In this document: piece after piece, positions 34,701 through 44,000 of the stretch
Layout: the number at the start of each line of letters is the position of its first letter
Position numbering within the stretch: position 1 is the stretch's first letter
From: Hyaloperonospora brassicae
Taxonomy: Eukaryota > Oomycota > Peronosporomycetes > Peronosporales > Peronosporaceae
Assembly (NCBI GenBank): GCA_947650285.1
Contig: CANTFL010001451.1
Coordinates: 186,001-250,000 of the forward strand
DNA length: 64,000 nucleotides
Direction of reading: 5' to 3'
Made by a program: the position numbers and the translations under genes
The notes under the pieces: generated by a model
What the model was told of the DNA's origin: nothing
Databases searched by the model: none
What the model saw: only the letters and a program-made list of their open reading frames with translations

Positions 34701-37700
34701 ACTTCGATCAAATGGCTGTTCAAACACGTCGAGTTGAGCAATGGAAGCCGACAGGTGGCGGTGCATGAATTGCCGCGTTTCGCTCAGCAAAGGCCCCAGA
34801 AAGTGTGCACGAACGACTCGTGAACAGTTACTTCGAGTGAAGTGCAGGAACAACATTGGCAAAATCACTCGAGTCTTGCCGCAGCCCATGTTGAGCTGGC
34901 AAACCGTTCCGCGCTCGTTGATCAAGTGTTTTGCTACCACAAACTGTTCATGCCGAATCTGAAGTCTCCCTTCCACTTCAAATGCTAGCCAGTATGGATA
35001 CTCGGTCAATTGCCACTGACGCACGTTCAGGAGCTCGTTCACCAGTTCAGACTCGGACAACTCGCTACTGCGCTTCGCTTTCCAGATCAGCCGTTCGACC
35101 TTGTCTTCTAAGACACAAAGCTCCATGTATCGCAAGGCGCCCTGTTTGAATTCCTCTCTCGACGTCGTCGTCAGTTTCTGCGTCAGTGCATACAGCATCT
35201 CGTCGTCAAACGAGCACTGTACGATATCACGGATGGTCATTGTGGGCATACCGTTGGCGAGAAAAAGAAGACGATCACGAGTGCTGCTCGTGGCCTTCAC
35301 ATGCACGCACCGCAAGTACGCTTCCATCTCGCCACGACGGGATGCAACATCACTGAGCAAGGACGTCAATTCCTCAGTTAACACGCTCGGTGTGACGTTC
35401 AATTGCGTGTGAGCTTGCGATTGATAGCAGTCCCAACTGATCTGTAGGTCCTTCATCATCCTCTCGCTCATTACACCAGCTGTAGCTCGACTCTTCAGCG
35501 GGTTGTCGGCTCTCGAAGTCGTCGTATGACGCACAAAACGTTGCAGTTTTCTTTCGACCTCCTGAACGAAGTCGGCAGCTCCAGGGAGTGGCATTGGTGA
35601 CACCAAATCATGGGCACATCGAGCATGTGTTCTACTTTGAGCACGGCCGAAGAGGAACCGCTCTTCTTTACTTCGAAAGCAAGAGCGCAGGCGGTTATGG
35701 TATACCCGCACCCGCCCTGAGCACAAGTCGCCATATTCTGTTTGTTCATCAATTCCAGCCATCGACATGTCCACCATTTGACTTTCTTGATCGAGAAGAA
35801 AACTTATCTGTTTCGACTTCGTGAGCAGAGCCACTGCCAGAATTTTCACTGCGGGTACGCGAAAGCTCAGCTTGCAAATTGACTCCAGCATCGTTCTCTC
35901 TGGCTCTGAATACGGTCGGCTCGAGCGGCACGCCCGTAAAATTTGCACAGCTGCCTCTGATCCTGTCATGTTCAACCGCTTACTTGGTATGTTTGTTCCC
36001 GCACGAACGCACACAGCAGCGAGCAGAAGTCTGGAGCTGATGGTCTCCGTTTCGAACGTCTTCAAGCGGCGGTGAACATCAAAGCATGCTACACCGATGG
36101 AACTGTCTGCTGTACCAGGGCTTTCAATGTCAACCATTCCATTGCGAGCGTCGTGAACAGAGCCGATAGGCAGTAGCATGCGAAGTTCCGGTCGTGTTGT
36201 GTCGAGTCTGTCTTGCGGATCAAGCAGCAAATACCTCTCAAAGCGCGGTAGAAAGTCGTCAAACTGCTGCTGCGTTGCCAAGACGTATCCGATGTGTTCT
36301 ACCGACTCGAACTGCATTCGGTCGTTGAGAAAAAAGCTGAGCTTGAAACGTGGCAGCTCAATTTTCAACACGCCGTCAGGAGATCGCAGCGCATGAAGGA
36401 ACTGCTCGTTTTCAAATTTCGTCAGTACACTAAACACGCTCTGCAGCACTTCGTCTTGCTGCACAAACCGGTCGTAGGTTCCGCAGTGCTGTAAGATGAA
36501 GTCGTAGGAGCATTTCGTGTCACCATATGGCACCCGAAAACATTGCACACCGTTCTGTTCATCGAATGTAGCAACAAAGAAGACGTCCCGGTCTTTGGCT
36601 TCCTTAGGTCGGAAAAGCAGACAATGCTTTTCCACCCAGTGCCAATGTGAATATAACTCCCACAACCGAGTTGGGTAATGGTCACAGAGGGACTTGATCC
36701 ACTCTAGAGAGCACAACTGTAGCGTACTTCCGCGATTCCCCGATGCTCCCACGACGAGCTCTTGAACATAGAGATCATCCTCCCCCTGCATCGCAAACTC
36801 GTACAATCGATCGCAGTACAAGCTTTCAGACTGAAACACGCCGTTGACGTAAAACACTTCGAAATTGCAGCGTGGGAATAGAGTCTGGAATCGCGGGTGC
36901 TCACGAATGGTAGGCGGCAGTCCCCCGGGAGGATTGCCATCAGTCAAGACAACCCCTGTGAAAAGATTAATGGCGTAATGGGCTTCGGAGGATTCGAAGC
37001 AGCTTACCAATTGCTCCCCGTGTATCGGCTCGTCGCTTACTCGCGTCCACTCCAGCTGATCAGGAGACTGCGGACATACCAAGCTTACCAAAGACGTCAG
37101 GACAGAGCTCGTGCCGCTTTTCTCGACAAAGCCGACCAGCTCTGCAATCCTTCGAGCCATCATCTCACACACTCTGCCTTCAATGCAACGCATTTTATCC
37201 GTGGAGGAGGCACCGATGCTTGCACACAGGAACGAAGTGCGAAACAAAACGATCAACTCGCACACATCCCGAGCCGCTGCATCGTCCAATGGTCCGAGTG
37301 TGTAGGCCAGAAGTGCGTAGCCATACAAGATGCATCTGTTCTGGTGGAGCGTGGTAGTCCGATCGACAGTTCGATCGCTTTCGCCTTTCACATGTGAATT
37401 CTCGGCCCAATGTCTCGCCATCCTCGAAAACGATTTCACGACAGGATCCGCGGCGCTGTCGAACTGGTGCAAGTATCCAGACAGTTCACTAAGGAGCGGA
37501 ACATTCTCACAGCATCGCGGCGTATGCTCCAAATTGTCCGCAATAGCACCAAGTGTGGTGCAAAACGTGACCAGTCCGTGTTCACATTGCAACATGTCGA
37601 TCTTCCAGGCCAACTTTGGCTCATCTTCATCCGTAATGTCGCCGATCTGATAAAGCGACTGCCGCACTATGGTACTCACACACGAGTTTGACCACGGCAA

Positions 37701-40535
37701 GACGTCGCTGAGTAAGACCAATAGTAGTTTTCGAAACTGTTGGTTCGGAAAGGAACGCAGGGATCCGAGAGCAATAAATGACGCTTTCTCGAACACGTCT
37801 GGAATCTGGTTCAATTGCGAGTACACCAAGTTCCCTCGAGCTGCGTTTCCGCTTGGCCACACGTTCATCCACTGGAAGTTCTCAAACGAATGTGGAAGTC
37901 TCTCGATAAAGCTCTCGGTTATGCTCGCTTGAGTAGCAGCAAATGGGTTCAACGTATCACCAGCTGAATCTTTCCACGTAAGTTTCGTATTCTGCAGTAC
38001 CGGGCTCACCACTTGCTGTAACTGGAAGTGGTACATACTGTACAGACTGTCCACGGTTTGCGCTCTATTCGACATTGGCAGATAATCGGAGCCGGTGGTT
38101 GCTACAAGTTCGGTTGTGGTCGGGCGCAATGCTTGGCATCGTCGATGGTCAATGTAGAAGGACTCCCACGTGGTACTGCTCAGACTGGAACACTTCGTCA
38201 TCTCATCTGTCGGGTCTGTTGGTGCAAGAGCACGTTGAGCAGTACAAAACAAGCTTCCAAGTATCTCCAGACTTCGAGGCATGGTCAGCATAAAGATGAC
38301 TTGCATGGCATGGTCTTTTGCTTCTGGTAGTGGTCGGGTAATTGCAGGAGGAACCTCAAGAGCTCTCTTCAACGACTTATTTGTGGCTTTGATCTTAGAT
38401 TTTAAGCTTGCAACTTTGTCGGCAAGTCGCGAAACTGCTTTGCTTTCGCCATAGCCATTCGAGCCATACGAACGCTCGTTTGTCAGCTCGCGCTGTTTCA
38501 ACTGTAGCTTTTCATTTGCCACCGAAAGCTCCGCACGAATACCGGCTGCTCTGTTTCGTTTTTCTTCAACCTCTTTCCACTTGCTCAGCACATACCGGTC
38601 CCAGCTCTCAACTTCACGGTCGTAGATGTCGATCATACTATCGTTGCTCAGCGCATATTTCAGCGCGAACGCAAATGTTGCGTCCTGCATGGTCAAGTGG
38701 AAGAGAGGAGGTCCTTGAGTCTTCCTGTTCCATCCACGGATGTATTTGCACACGTGTTGCAAAGCAGTAATGGCGACCCGGTCTCTTAGTACAGCAACTT
38801 TCAAGTCCTGCCATGCGAGTGCAACGTTGTACTGTTTACACAAAGGAAATTGACTGACGCATCGTTGATGAACGAGGCAAAACGCAATCCACATGACCAG
38901 CATCTCTCGACTGCGTTGCTCGACATTCAGGATGGACGTCAATTGCGGAAGTTGTTGCTGTTCACCGATGTTTTTCTTGTACGCAGTCACGAGCACCCTG
39001 ATCTTTGCAATGAACAAATTGTCGTCGCCGTCACCATCATCGTCATTCGAGGGCTTACCAACGTCGTCTTCGTTCAGGTGGATCGATCTTGCAAACATAA
39101 ACGATTCGACCGTCCGCAATGCTAACAAGCTCTTGTACGACTTCGAGGCTTTGGTCGATTTTTCCCAGTCGACCAAAGTGCTTAGACTGCACGTCGCTCC
39201 ATCGAGATACCAGCATCCTTCCAGATTCTTCATTACACGCAGGTGGCGTTCCTTCACGTTAGCTTCAGCATCCACAAGCTTTCCTCGTTCGGTCCAGTCT
39301 GCTTGAACACGGCCTTGAAGTCGTTGGAGCTGCTGCAACGTTGCATACTCGGGTAGGCAATAACGCAATCTGTTCTTGTGGTTTAACAAGTCGACTAGCG
39401 CATCAACGCGAGTTCGCAGGTCGCTGCACTGATGCTCGAGGGACGAGATGTCATACCCGAGCTCGAAGAGCTTCACAGCGTTTCGAACAACAACTTGCAG
39501 CATGTAAAACAGGTCATCAACAGCGTCGCACCCGTCTTTTATACCCACGCCGCTGTGAAAACTGCTCTGTGCCTCACACATAGCTGCATGCAGCAAATGC
39601 AGCTCAAACATCGCCATTGTCTTTTGGAACAGACCACGGCCACAGCAAACTCGTTTAGCAATCGCAGCCTGAACAATTGGCCAGCAGGTATCGCGTGGTT
39701 GTCCTCCTGTATGCTGTCCAACGTCTGTTGTTCCTCCATGAGGACGAATGCTCTCGATCGTGTCACTATCTTCATCCTCGTCGTCATCGTCGTCGTCTAC
39801 ACCTCCGTCTTCTTCTAACTCCGATCTTCCCGCAATCGCTGCAACAGCACGACGGACCACAGCCACGATAAACTGTGGTGTCTTTTGATGTCCCAGACTC
39901 TGAATTGCTGCGCTCCGCTTCGACCCTCTGCCTTGTTGCGCGTTCTGTAGCTTGCGCGCAAACATCTTTCCAAACTGCTTCTCCAGTCTGCACTCCAAAT
40001 TCGCACAAGATACTTCGCTGAATGCTGTGGACACGGCACTGTGCACGCACGTCCCCGTTGACACAAAGTGTAGCGTTCGTTCCCATCCATCGACATAGAT
40101 TACGTCTAGTTTCACCTCCGCTGCGTTGACCTTCGTCCGTTGCAATGCACAGCCATACGTCGGTAGCCACGGATCGTACCAGACATCTCCTCGCTCACGT
40201 ATGTCTTCCTCGGAGGATTTCATGCTACGACAAGCATTGCGTAACACTTCCACTTCATGAACAGTAAAGTCAGTAGCTGGAACGATGCGGTCGTCAACGA
40301 CGGGATCAGCCAGAGCACAACGGTGACCAAACTCGGACGGCACTGGATCGAGCTGGGCTACAAATGCTGCAAAGTGCTGCACCAAAGTCTCGCACAGACT
40401 GTCGTCTTGACGGGCACTTGGAGTCTTGTGCTTGAAGCGAAACACCACATTCAGCAGCTCGTCCTGGTTGTCCGTCTTGGACCACTTCCTCGGCGTGAAC
40501 GCATCCAAGTCGCCAATATCTCGAGCGTGTTTCAT
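31767..40535 (-). CDS. giant P-loop protein, DUF3638/DUF3645-like, copy A
   Basis: An unbroken frame of 2,922 aa from ATG (complement 40533-40535). The N-terminal half has no domain I can name beyond resemblance to the N-terminal region of the family, plus a coiled-coil-like stretch (about residues 675-735). From about residue 1860 comes an ATPase/helicase-like core: QLNMGCGKTRVILP (Walker A-like, about 1882), FVDVLDECDALLHHKYHLVY (Walker B-like, about 2015), FVIFDEARSRGSD (about 2480) and LMQGAGRMRQLG (about 2512). This order matches what I know of the DUF3638 and DUF3645 families, large eukaryotic proteins of unknown function often auto-labelled ubiquitinyl hydrolase; I see no peptidase active site to support that label. 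It is the downstream member of a tandem same-strand pair with 41076-49823. Function unknown. Confidence 0.85.
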   Translation of the reverse strand: MKHARDIGDLDAFTPRKWSKTDNQDELLNVVFRFKHKTPSARQDDSLCETLVQHFAAFVAQLDPVPSEFGHRCALADPVVDDRIVPATDFTVHEVEVLRNACRSMKSSEEDIRERGDVWYDPWLPTYGCALQRTKVNAAEVKLDVIYVDGWERTLHFVSTGTCVHSAVSTAFSEVSCANLECRLEKQFGKMFARKLQNAQQGRGSKRSAAIQSLGHQKTPQFIVAVVRRAVAAIAGRSELEEDGGVDDDDDDEDEDSDTIESIRPHGGTTDVGQHTGGQPRDTCWPIVQAAIAKRVCCGRGLFQKTMAMFELHLLHAAMCEAQSSFHSGVGIKDGCDAVDDLFYMLQVVVRNAVKLFELGYDISSLEHQCSDLRTRVDALVDLLNHKNRLRYCLPEYATLQQLQRLQGRVQADWTERGKLVDAEANVKERHLRVMKNLEGCWYLDGATCSLSTLVDWEKSTKASKSYKSLLALRTVESFMFARSIHLNEDDVGKPSNDDDGDGDDNLFIAKIRVLVTAYKKNIGEQQQLPQLTSILNVEQRSREMLVMWIAFCLVHQRCVSQFPLCKQYNVALAWQDLKVAVLRDRVAITALQHVCKYIRGWNRKTQGPPLFHLTMQDATFAFALKYALSNDSMIDIYDREVESWDRYVLSKWKEVEEKRNRAAGIRAELSVANEKLQLKQRELTNERSYGSNGYGESKAVSRLADKVASLKSKIKATNKSLKRALEVPPAITRPLPEAKDHAMQVIFMLTMPRSLEILGSLFCTAQRALAPTDPTDEMTKCSSLSSTTWESFYIDHRRCQALRPTTTELVATTGSDYLPMSNRAQTVDSLYSMYHFQLQQVVSPVLQNTKLTWKDSAGDTLNPFAATQASITESFIERLPHSFENFQWMNVWPSGNAARGNLVYSQLNQIPDVFEKASFIALGSLRSFPNQQFRKLLLVLLSDVLPWSNSCVSTIVRQSLYQIGDITDEDEPKLAWKIDMLQCEHGLVTFCTTLGAIADNLEHTPRCCENVPLLSELSGYLHQFDSAADPVVKSFSRMARHWAENSHVKGESDRTVDRTTTLHQNRCILYGYALLAYTLGPLDDAAARDVCELIVLFRTSFLCASIGASSTDKMRCIEGRVCEMMARRIAELVGFVEKSGTSSVLTSLVSLVCPQSPDQLEWTRVSDEPIHGEQLVSCFESSEAHYAINLFTGVVLTDGNPPGGLPPTIREHPRFQTLFPRCNFEVFYVNGVFQSESLYCDRLYEFAMQGEDDLYVQELVVGASGNRGSTLQLCSLEWIKSLCDHYPTRLWELYSHWHWVEKHCLLFRPKEAKDRDVFFVATFDEQNGVQCFRVPYGDTKCSYDFILQHCGTYDRFVQQDEVLQSVFSVLTKFENEQFLHALRSPDGVLKIELPRFKLSFFLNDRMQFESVEHIGYVLATQQQFDDFLPRFERYLLLDPQDRLDTTRPELRMLLPIGSVHDARNGMVDIESPGTADSSIGVACFDVHRRLKTFETETISSRLLLAAVCVRAGTNIPSKRLNMTGSEAAVQILRACRSSRPYSEPERTMLESICKLSFRVPAVKILAVALLTKSKQISFLLDQESQMVDMSMAGIDEQTEYGDLCSGRVRVYHNRLRSCFRSKEERFLFGRAQSRTHARCAHDLVSPMPLPGAADFVQEVERKLQRFVRHTTTSRADNPLKSRATAGVMSERMMKDLQISWDCYQSQAHTQLNVTPSVLTEELTSLLSDVASRRGEMEAYLRCVHVKATSSTRDRLLFLANGMPTMTIRDIVQCSFDDEMLYALTQKLTTTSREEFKQGALRYMELCVLEDKVERLIWKAKRSSELSESELVNELLNVRQWQLTEYPYWLAFEVEGRLQIRHEQFVVAKHLINERGTVCQLNMGCGKTRVILPMLFLHFTRSNCSRVVRAHFLGPLLSETRQFMHRHLSASIAQLDVFEQPFDRSSAIDARRLELIHDTLQEIQLFGGIQMVSPEHRMSLELKRLELGDKNAFAPQLDQLLDKTQFVDVLDECDALLHHKYHLVYAVGTPEPLCNGVERWTVAEALLRIVADSSLSCRVKNVLQTPRVSCNAPDYATRLGAYPGTRLNTIVESTECHRDELKKALVLDLIDNAPFELMFLEALGNGSAVDALVTAITDPTMSLQVALAEYVQRFSPYMRQLLVMRGLLAFGVLEHCLEKRYRVDFGLPHPGTRRKKIAIPFRAADVPSERSEFSHPDVCIVLTLLGYYHAGLTKEEVRCTFQKLLRLDISEQEHQYDRWFASVEPGLNSNDREALHDVRHVSLADSRQFETLCRVYQYCMEAINFYLNTCVFPNDTQQYPQRLSRTAWNLAAGGNTIGFSGTNDNHRLLPLSVAQHEPNEPSLRGTNGKMIDKIMQVTHSYEVIVPSPNRGPIPWQSVLLFAMDKNAQCLIDTGALLAGVENSEAAKFLLDQLDFVFAGVTYFDSRKEHNCWMIAEKTRQVVMPLEQAPMLEKETFVIFDEARSRGSDRKLRHNAAAVLTLGPKLAKDKLMQGAGRMRQLGCDQTLWIASFDEVAQSISQSSAHQNVSTLTAVDVLNWVMDNTRDECIRGLQEWATSGLRYRENQLNPASELVDENRSLELLYQEALATDKIARIVESQARLMFGDCEDALVARICSQSCTYGLDDEVCCVSHTGECEREIRVETERNQIDDTETPECTPSEEVKWDYRKVLQARSVEDLRGEVEVMEVDTYARHWASSTHSAGRLWSNTRVFGTINFFTTVAAPTSADRTIEFLRVIDVMLVFTNGQVLLVSECEADHILALLWSSSIKAGAKCSTASSLLGKQVPACSFRFVNLAFACESIRRVEALPVFSDVHMVLGADLDQDLPLLPTSACYLYNGEPMLTGRQKVVMEPTLRALLAPATQREATLSNFVKSRGNGHKWMRSYLHELCCRMDLEECNR
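33173..34047. repeat. near-identical tract shared by the giant paralogues (copy A side)
   Basis: 875 bp that align without gaps to 42584-43458 (constant offset 9,411). By eye I count about 13 mismatches, roughly 98.5% identity, while sequence on either side is far more diverged. It encodes about 291 residues of the core downstream of the Walker B-like motif. Confidence 0.9.
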
Positions 40536-41075
40536 TGCTTGGAAACGGAAAGTGAGCTCGGACGCATCCGAGAGCGAGAGATGTCGCTCGTGGTCCTAAC
40601 ACATCAAAGGTCAGAAGAGAAAAGCAGGTGGTCACTTACCTTCCAACTGTAGACCTCGGAAACGACACATCAGCCAAGTCACGGTCGTGCGAGTGCACAC
40701 AGTGTGCGTCTGTATAACTGCAACATCTATTAACGACGGCTGAGTCCAACGAAATGGTAACCACTTGTAAAGTGATGGAAAGAAAGGATTGCTGGTCGGA
40801 CTTACGTGCCGCGAGCGTGGTGCCAGAAACGAAACAATTGCAACGCACAAGCTATACGTAGATTCACAAGAAGCACAAACGAATGTATCCAGCACTGCTT
40901 GTCGAGACGATTCAACTTGCCAGTGAAGCAAATTGTGGTAAAATTCCCTCAATCACTTAGTTTCCATAGATGCGGCAACTGACTTCGTGCGTCACTTGAA
41001 TGTCGGTTGTAATTATCTGACTGTAAGCGACGATCGGGCTGCGTCGTGTCAGTGGCATTATTTTGACAAGTATCA
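40536..41075. other. spacer between the giant genes
   Basis: 540 bases upstream of copy A and downstream of copy B. No gene; AT-richer than the coding sequence. It must contain copy B's 3' end signals and copy A's promoter unless the two are co-transcribed. I see no CCAAT repeat array like that upstream of copy B. Confidence 0.45.
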
Positions 41076-44000
41076 TTAACTCTTCTGTCGCTTACTCTCA
41101 CTGGGATCATCACACATAGCGCGTTTGTACGTGCAGCACTCCAGATCCATGCGGCGGCAAAGCTCGTGCAAAAACGAATGCACCCACTTGTGGCTGTTAC
41201 CTCGCGACTTCACAAAGTTGCTCAGCGTAACTTCGCGCTGTACAAGTGGACGAAGCAGGTCACGGAATGCTTGCTCCGCTTTGGCTTGCTGTTCTTTTGC
41301 TATCATCGTTTCGCCGTTGTACAAGTGACACGCCATCGTCGACAAAAGCGGCAGTTCCTGACCTACTTGGTATCCCAAGTGACATGCCATCGTCGACAAT
41401 AGCGGCAATTCTTGACCTACTTGGAACCCAAGTGCCAGGTAAATATTACTGAACTTGGTGGTGCGCGTCTCGCCTCGAGCAAGGCTTTCACGAGCGAAAG
41501 CGAGATTCATGAAGTGAAAACTGCGCTTCGTTCTTGTACCACGGGTAAGCCAGAGCAGCCCAAGAATGTGATCAGCTTCACATTCAGACAGCAAAAGAAC
41601 CTGTCCGTTTCGGAACACGAGTACAACATCAATCATCCGCAGAAACGTGTTGACGTGGTCCCCACCCGTCTGCGTGATCCTCCTTCTACTCGTCGTACTC
41701 GTCCGCGTGTTGCTCTTTCTGATCGTCGTAAAGAAATTCTCAGTCCCGTAGATTTGCGAACTCGACCAGGCCAGACTTGCCATCTCCTTTGGAGCGATCC
41801 GCTGACGTATGAAACTCGTCATCTCCACCACTTGCACATCTCCGTTCAGATCTTCGACCGACCTGGCACACAATATCTTCTTATACTGCCACGCCTTCTC
41901 CTTGGCCGGAGCACACTTCACCACCTCGACTTCTCGCTCCTCGATTAGCTCTTCCTCGACCTGAAGCTCCCGCTCGCACTCGTCAGTGTGTGAAGTGACA
42001 CATACTTCGTCATCAAGCCCGTACACGAATCCTCTGCAACAAATTTGCTCAACCACAGTATCCGTAGAGATGTCGGAATCAAAGTGCGCCTTTGACTCAA
42101 TGATCTGTGCAATCTCGTCCAAACGCAGCTTTTCTTGGTACATCGTCTCGAGAGACCAGTCGTCATCTACCAGCTCTTTGTCTTGGTTTATCTGAGTCGT
42201 TCGGAAATGGATACCACTACCTGCCCAGTCGAGCAATCCACGCACTGACTCCGCTTTCGTGTTGTCCATCACCCAATTCAGCACGTCAACTGTCGATACG
42301 CGTGAAAGCAATCGTTGACCACTTGTTTGTAGGACTGTCTGCGCCACTTCGTCGAAACTTGCGATCCAAAGCGTTTGGTCGCATCCGAGCTGCCTCATTC
42401 GTCCCGCACCCTGCATCAACTTGTCCTTGGTGAGCTTCGGTCCAAGTGTTATCACAGCGGATGCATCTGGTAGTAGCTTCATGTCTGACCCTCGCGAGCG
42501 TGCTTCGTCGAAAATGACAAACGTCTCCTTCTCCAGCATCGAAGACTTCTTTAGGGGCAACGTTATCCTACGAACCTTCTCGACAATCATCCAGCAGTTG
42601 TGCTCTTTTCGGCTGTCAAAGTACGTCACGCCAGCAAAGGCAAAGTCAAGTTGGTCCAAGAGAAATTTTGCTGCCTCACTGTTTTCCACACCCGCTAGAA
42701 GCGCACCAGTGTCGATCAGACATTGTGCCTTCTTGTCCATGGCGAACAAAAGCACACTCTGCCATGGGATTGGTCCGCGATTCGGACTCGGAACAATCAC
42801 CTCATAGCTGTGCGTCACTTGCATGATCTTGTCAATCATTTTCCCGTTTGTGCCTCGTAGTGACGGCTCATTCGGCTCGTGTTGTGCCACGGACAGCGGA
42901 AGCAAACGGTGATTGTCGTTCGTGCCTGAGAATCCGATCGTATTGCCTCCTGCAGCAAGATTCCACGCTGTTCGGGACAATCGCTGCGGATACTGCTGCG
43001 TATCATTGGGAAACACGCAGGTGTTCAGGTAGAAGTTTATCGCCTCCATGCAGTACTGGTAAACTCGACACAACGTCTCGAACTGTCGACTGTCGGCAAG
43101 ACTGACATGCCGCACGTCGTGCAGAGCCTCTCGGTCATTGCTATTCAAGCCCGGCTTGACACTGACAAACCATCGATCGTACTGATGTTCCTGCTCCGAG
43201 ATGTCCAAGCGCAACAGCTTCTGAAAAGTACATCGGACCTCCTCCTTCGTCAAACCAGCGTGGTAATATCCGAGCAGTGTGAGCACGATACAAACGTCAG
43301 GATGGCTGAACTCCGACCGCTCTGACGGGACATCCGCAGCCCGAAACGGAATGGCAATCTTCTTCTGTCGCGTACCAGGATGTGGAAGCCCAAAATCAAC
43401 TCGATAGCGTTTCTCCAGGCAGTGTTCGAGCACGCCAAATGCTAGCAGTCCTCGCATTGCCAACAATTGAGCTACGTAAGGCGTGATTTCTGCCAGACCT
43501 TCCCCAAGAGCTTCCTGTACACTTACACTCGGATCAGTAATTGCAGTGACAAGCGGTGGACGAGCAGCATTGCCACTTAAAGCACTAAGCCACATCAGTT
43601 CGAAAGGAGCCTCATCGATAAGATCCAGCACTACTGCCTCCCTGAGTTCATCGCGTAGCAACTTCGTGCTATTCACGAGGGCGTTGAGCCGAGTTCCGTC
43701 GTATGAACCTAACCGGGTGACGTAGTCCGGGGCGGAGCAAGAGACATGTGCGGCTTTTAGCACCTTGCGGACACGAGAGTTGGCTGCTTGATTCGCTACA
43801 ACTCGCAAAACAGCTTCTGTAGCCATCCAGCGTTCCACCCCATTACCAAGAGGATTGGGAATACCGACTGCGTACACCAAATGATACTTATGGTGGAGTA
43901 TTGCATCACATTCGTCGAGCACGTCCACAAACTGGTCTCGAGCAAGAATCTCGTCCAGCATCTCTACCGTGGAATCATCATTGCCCAATGCCAGGCGCTT

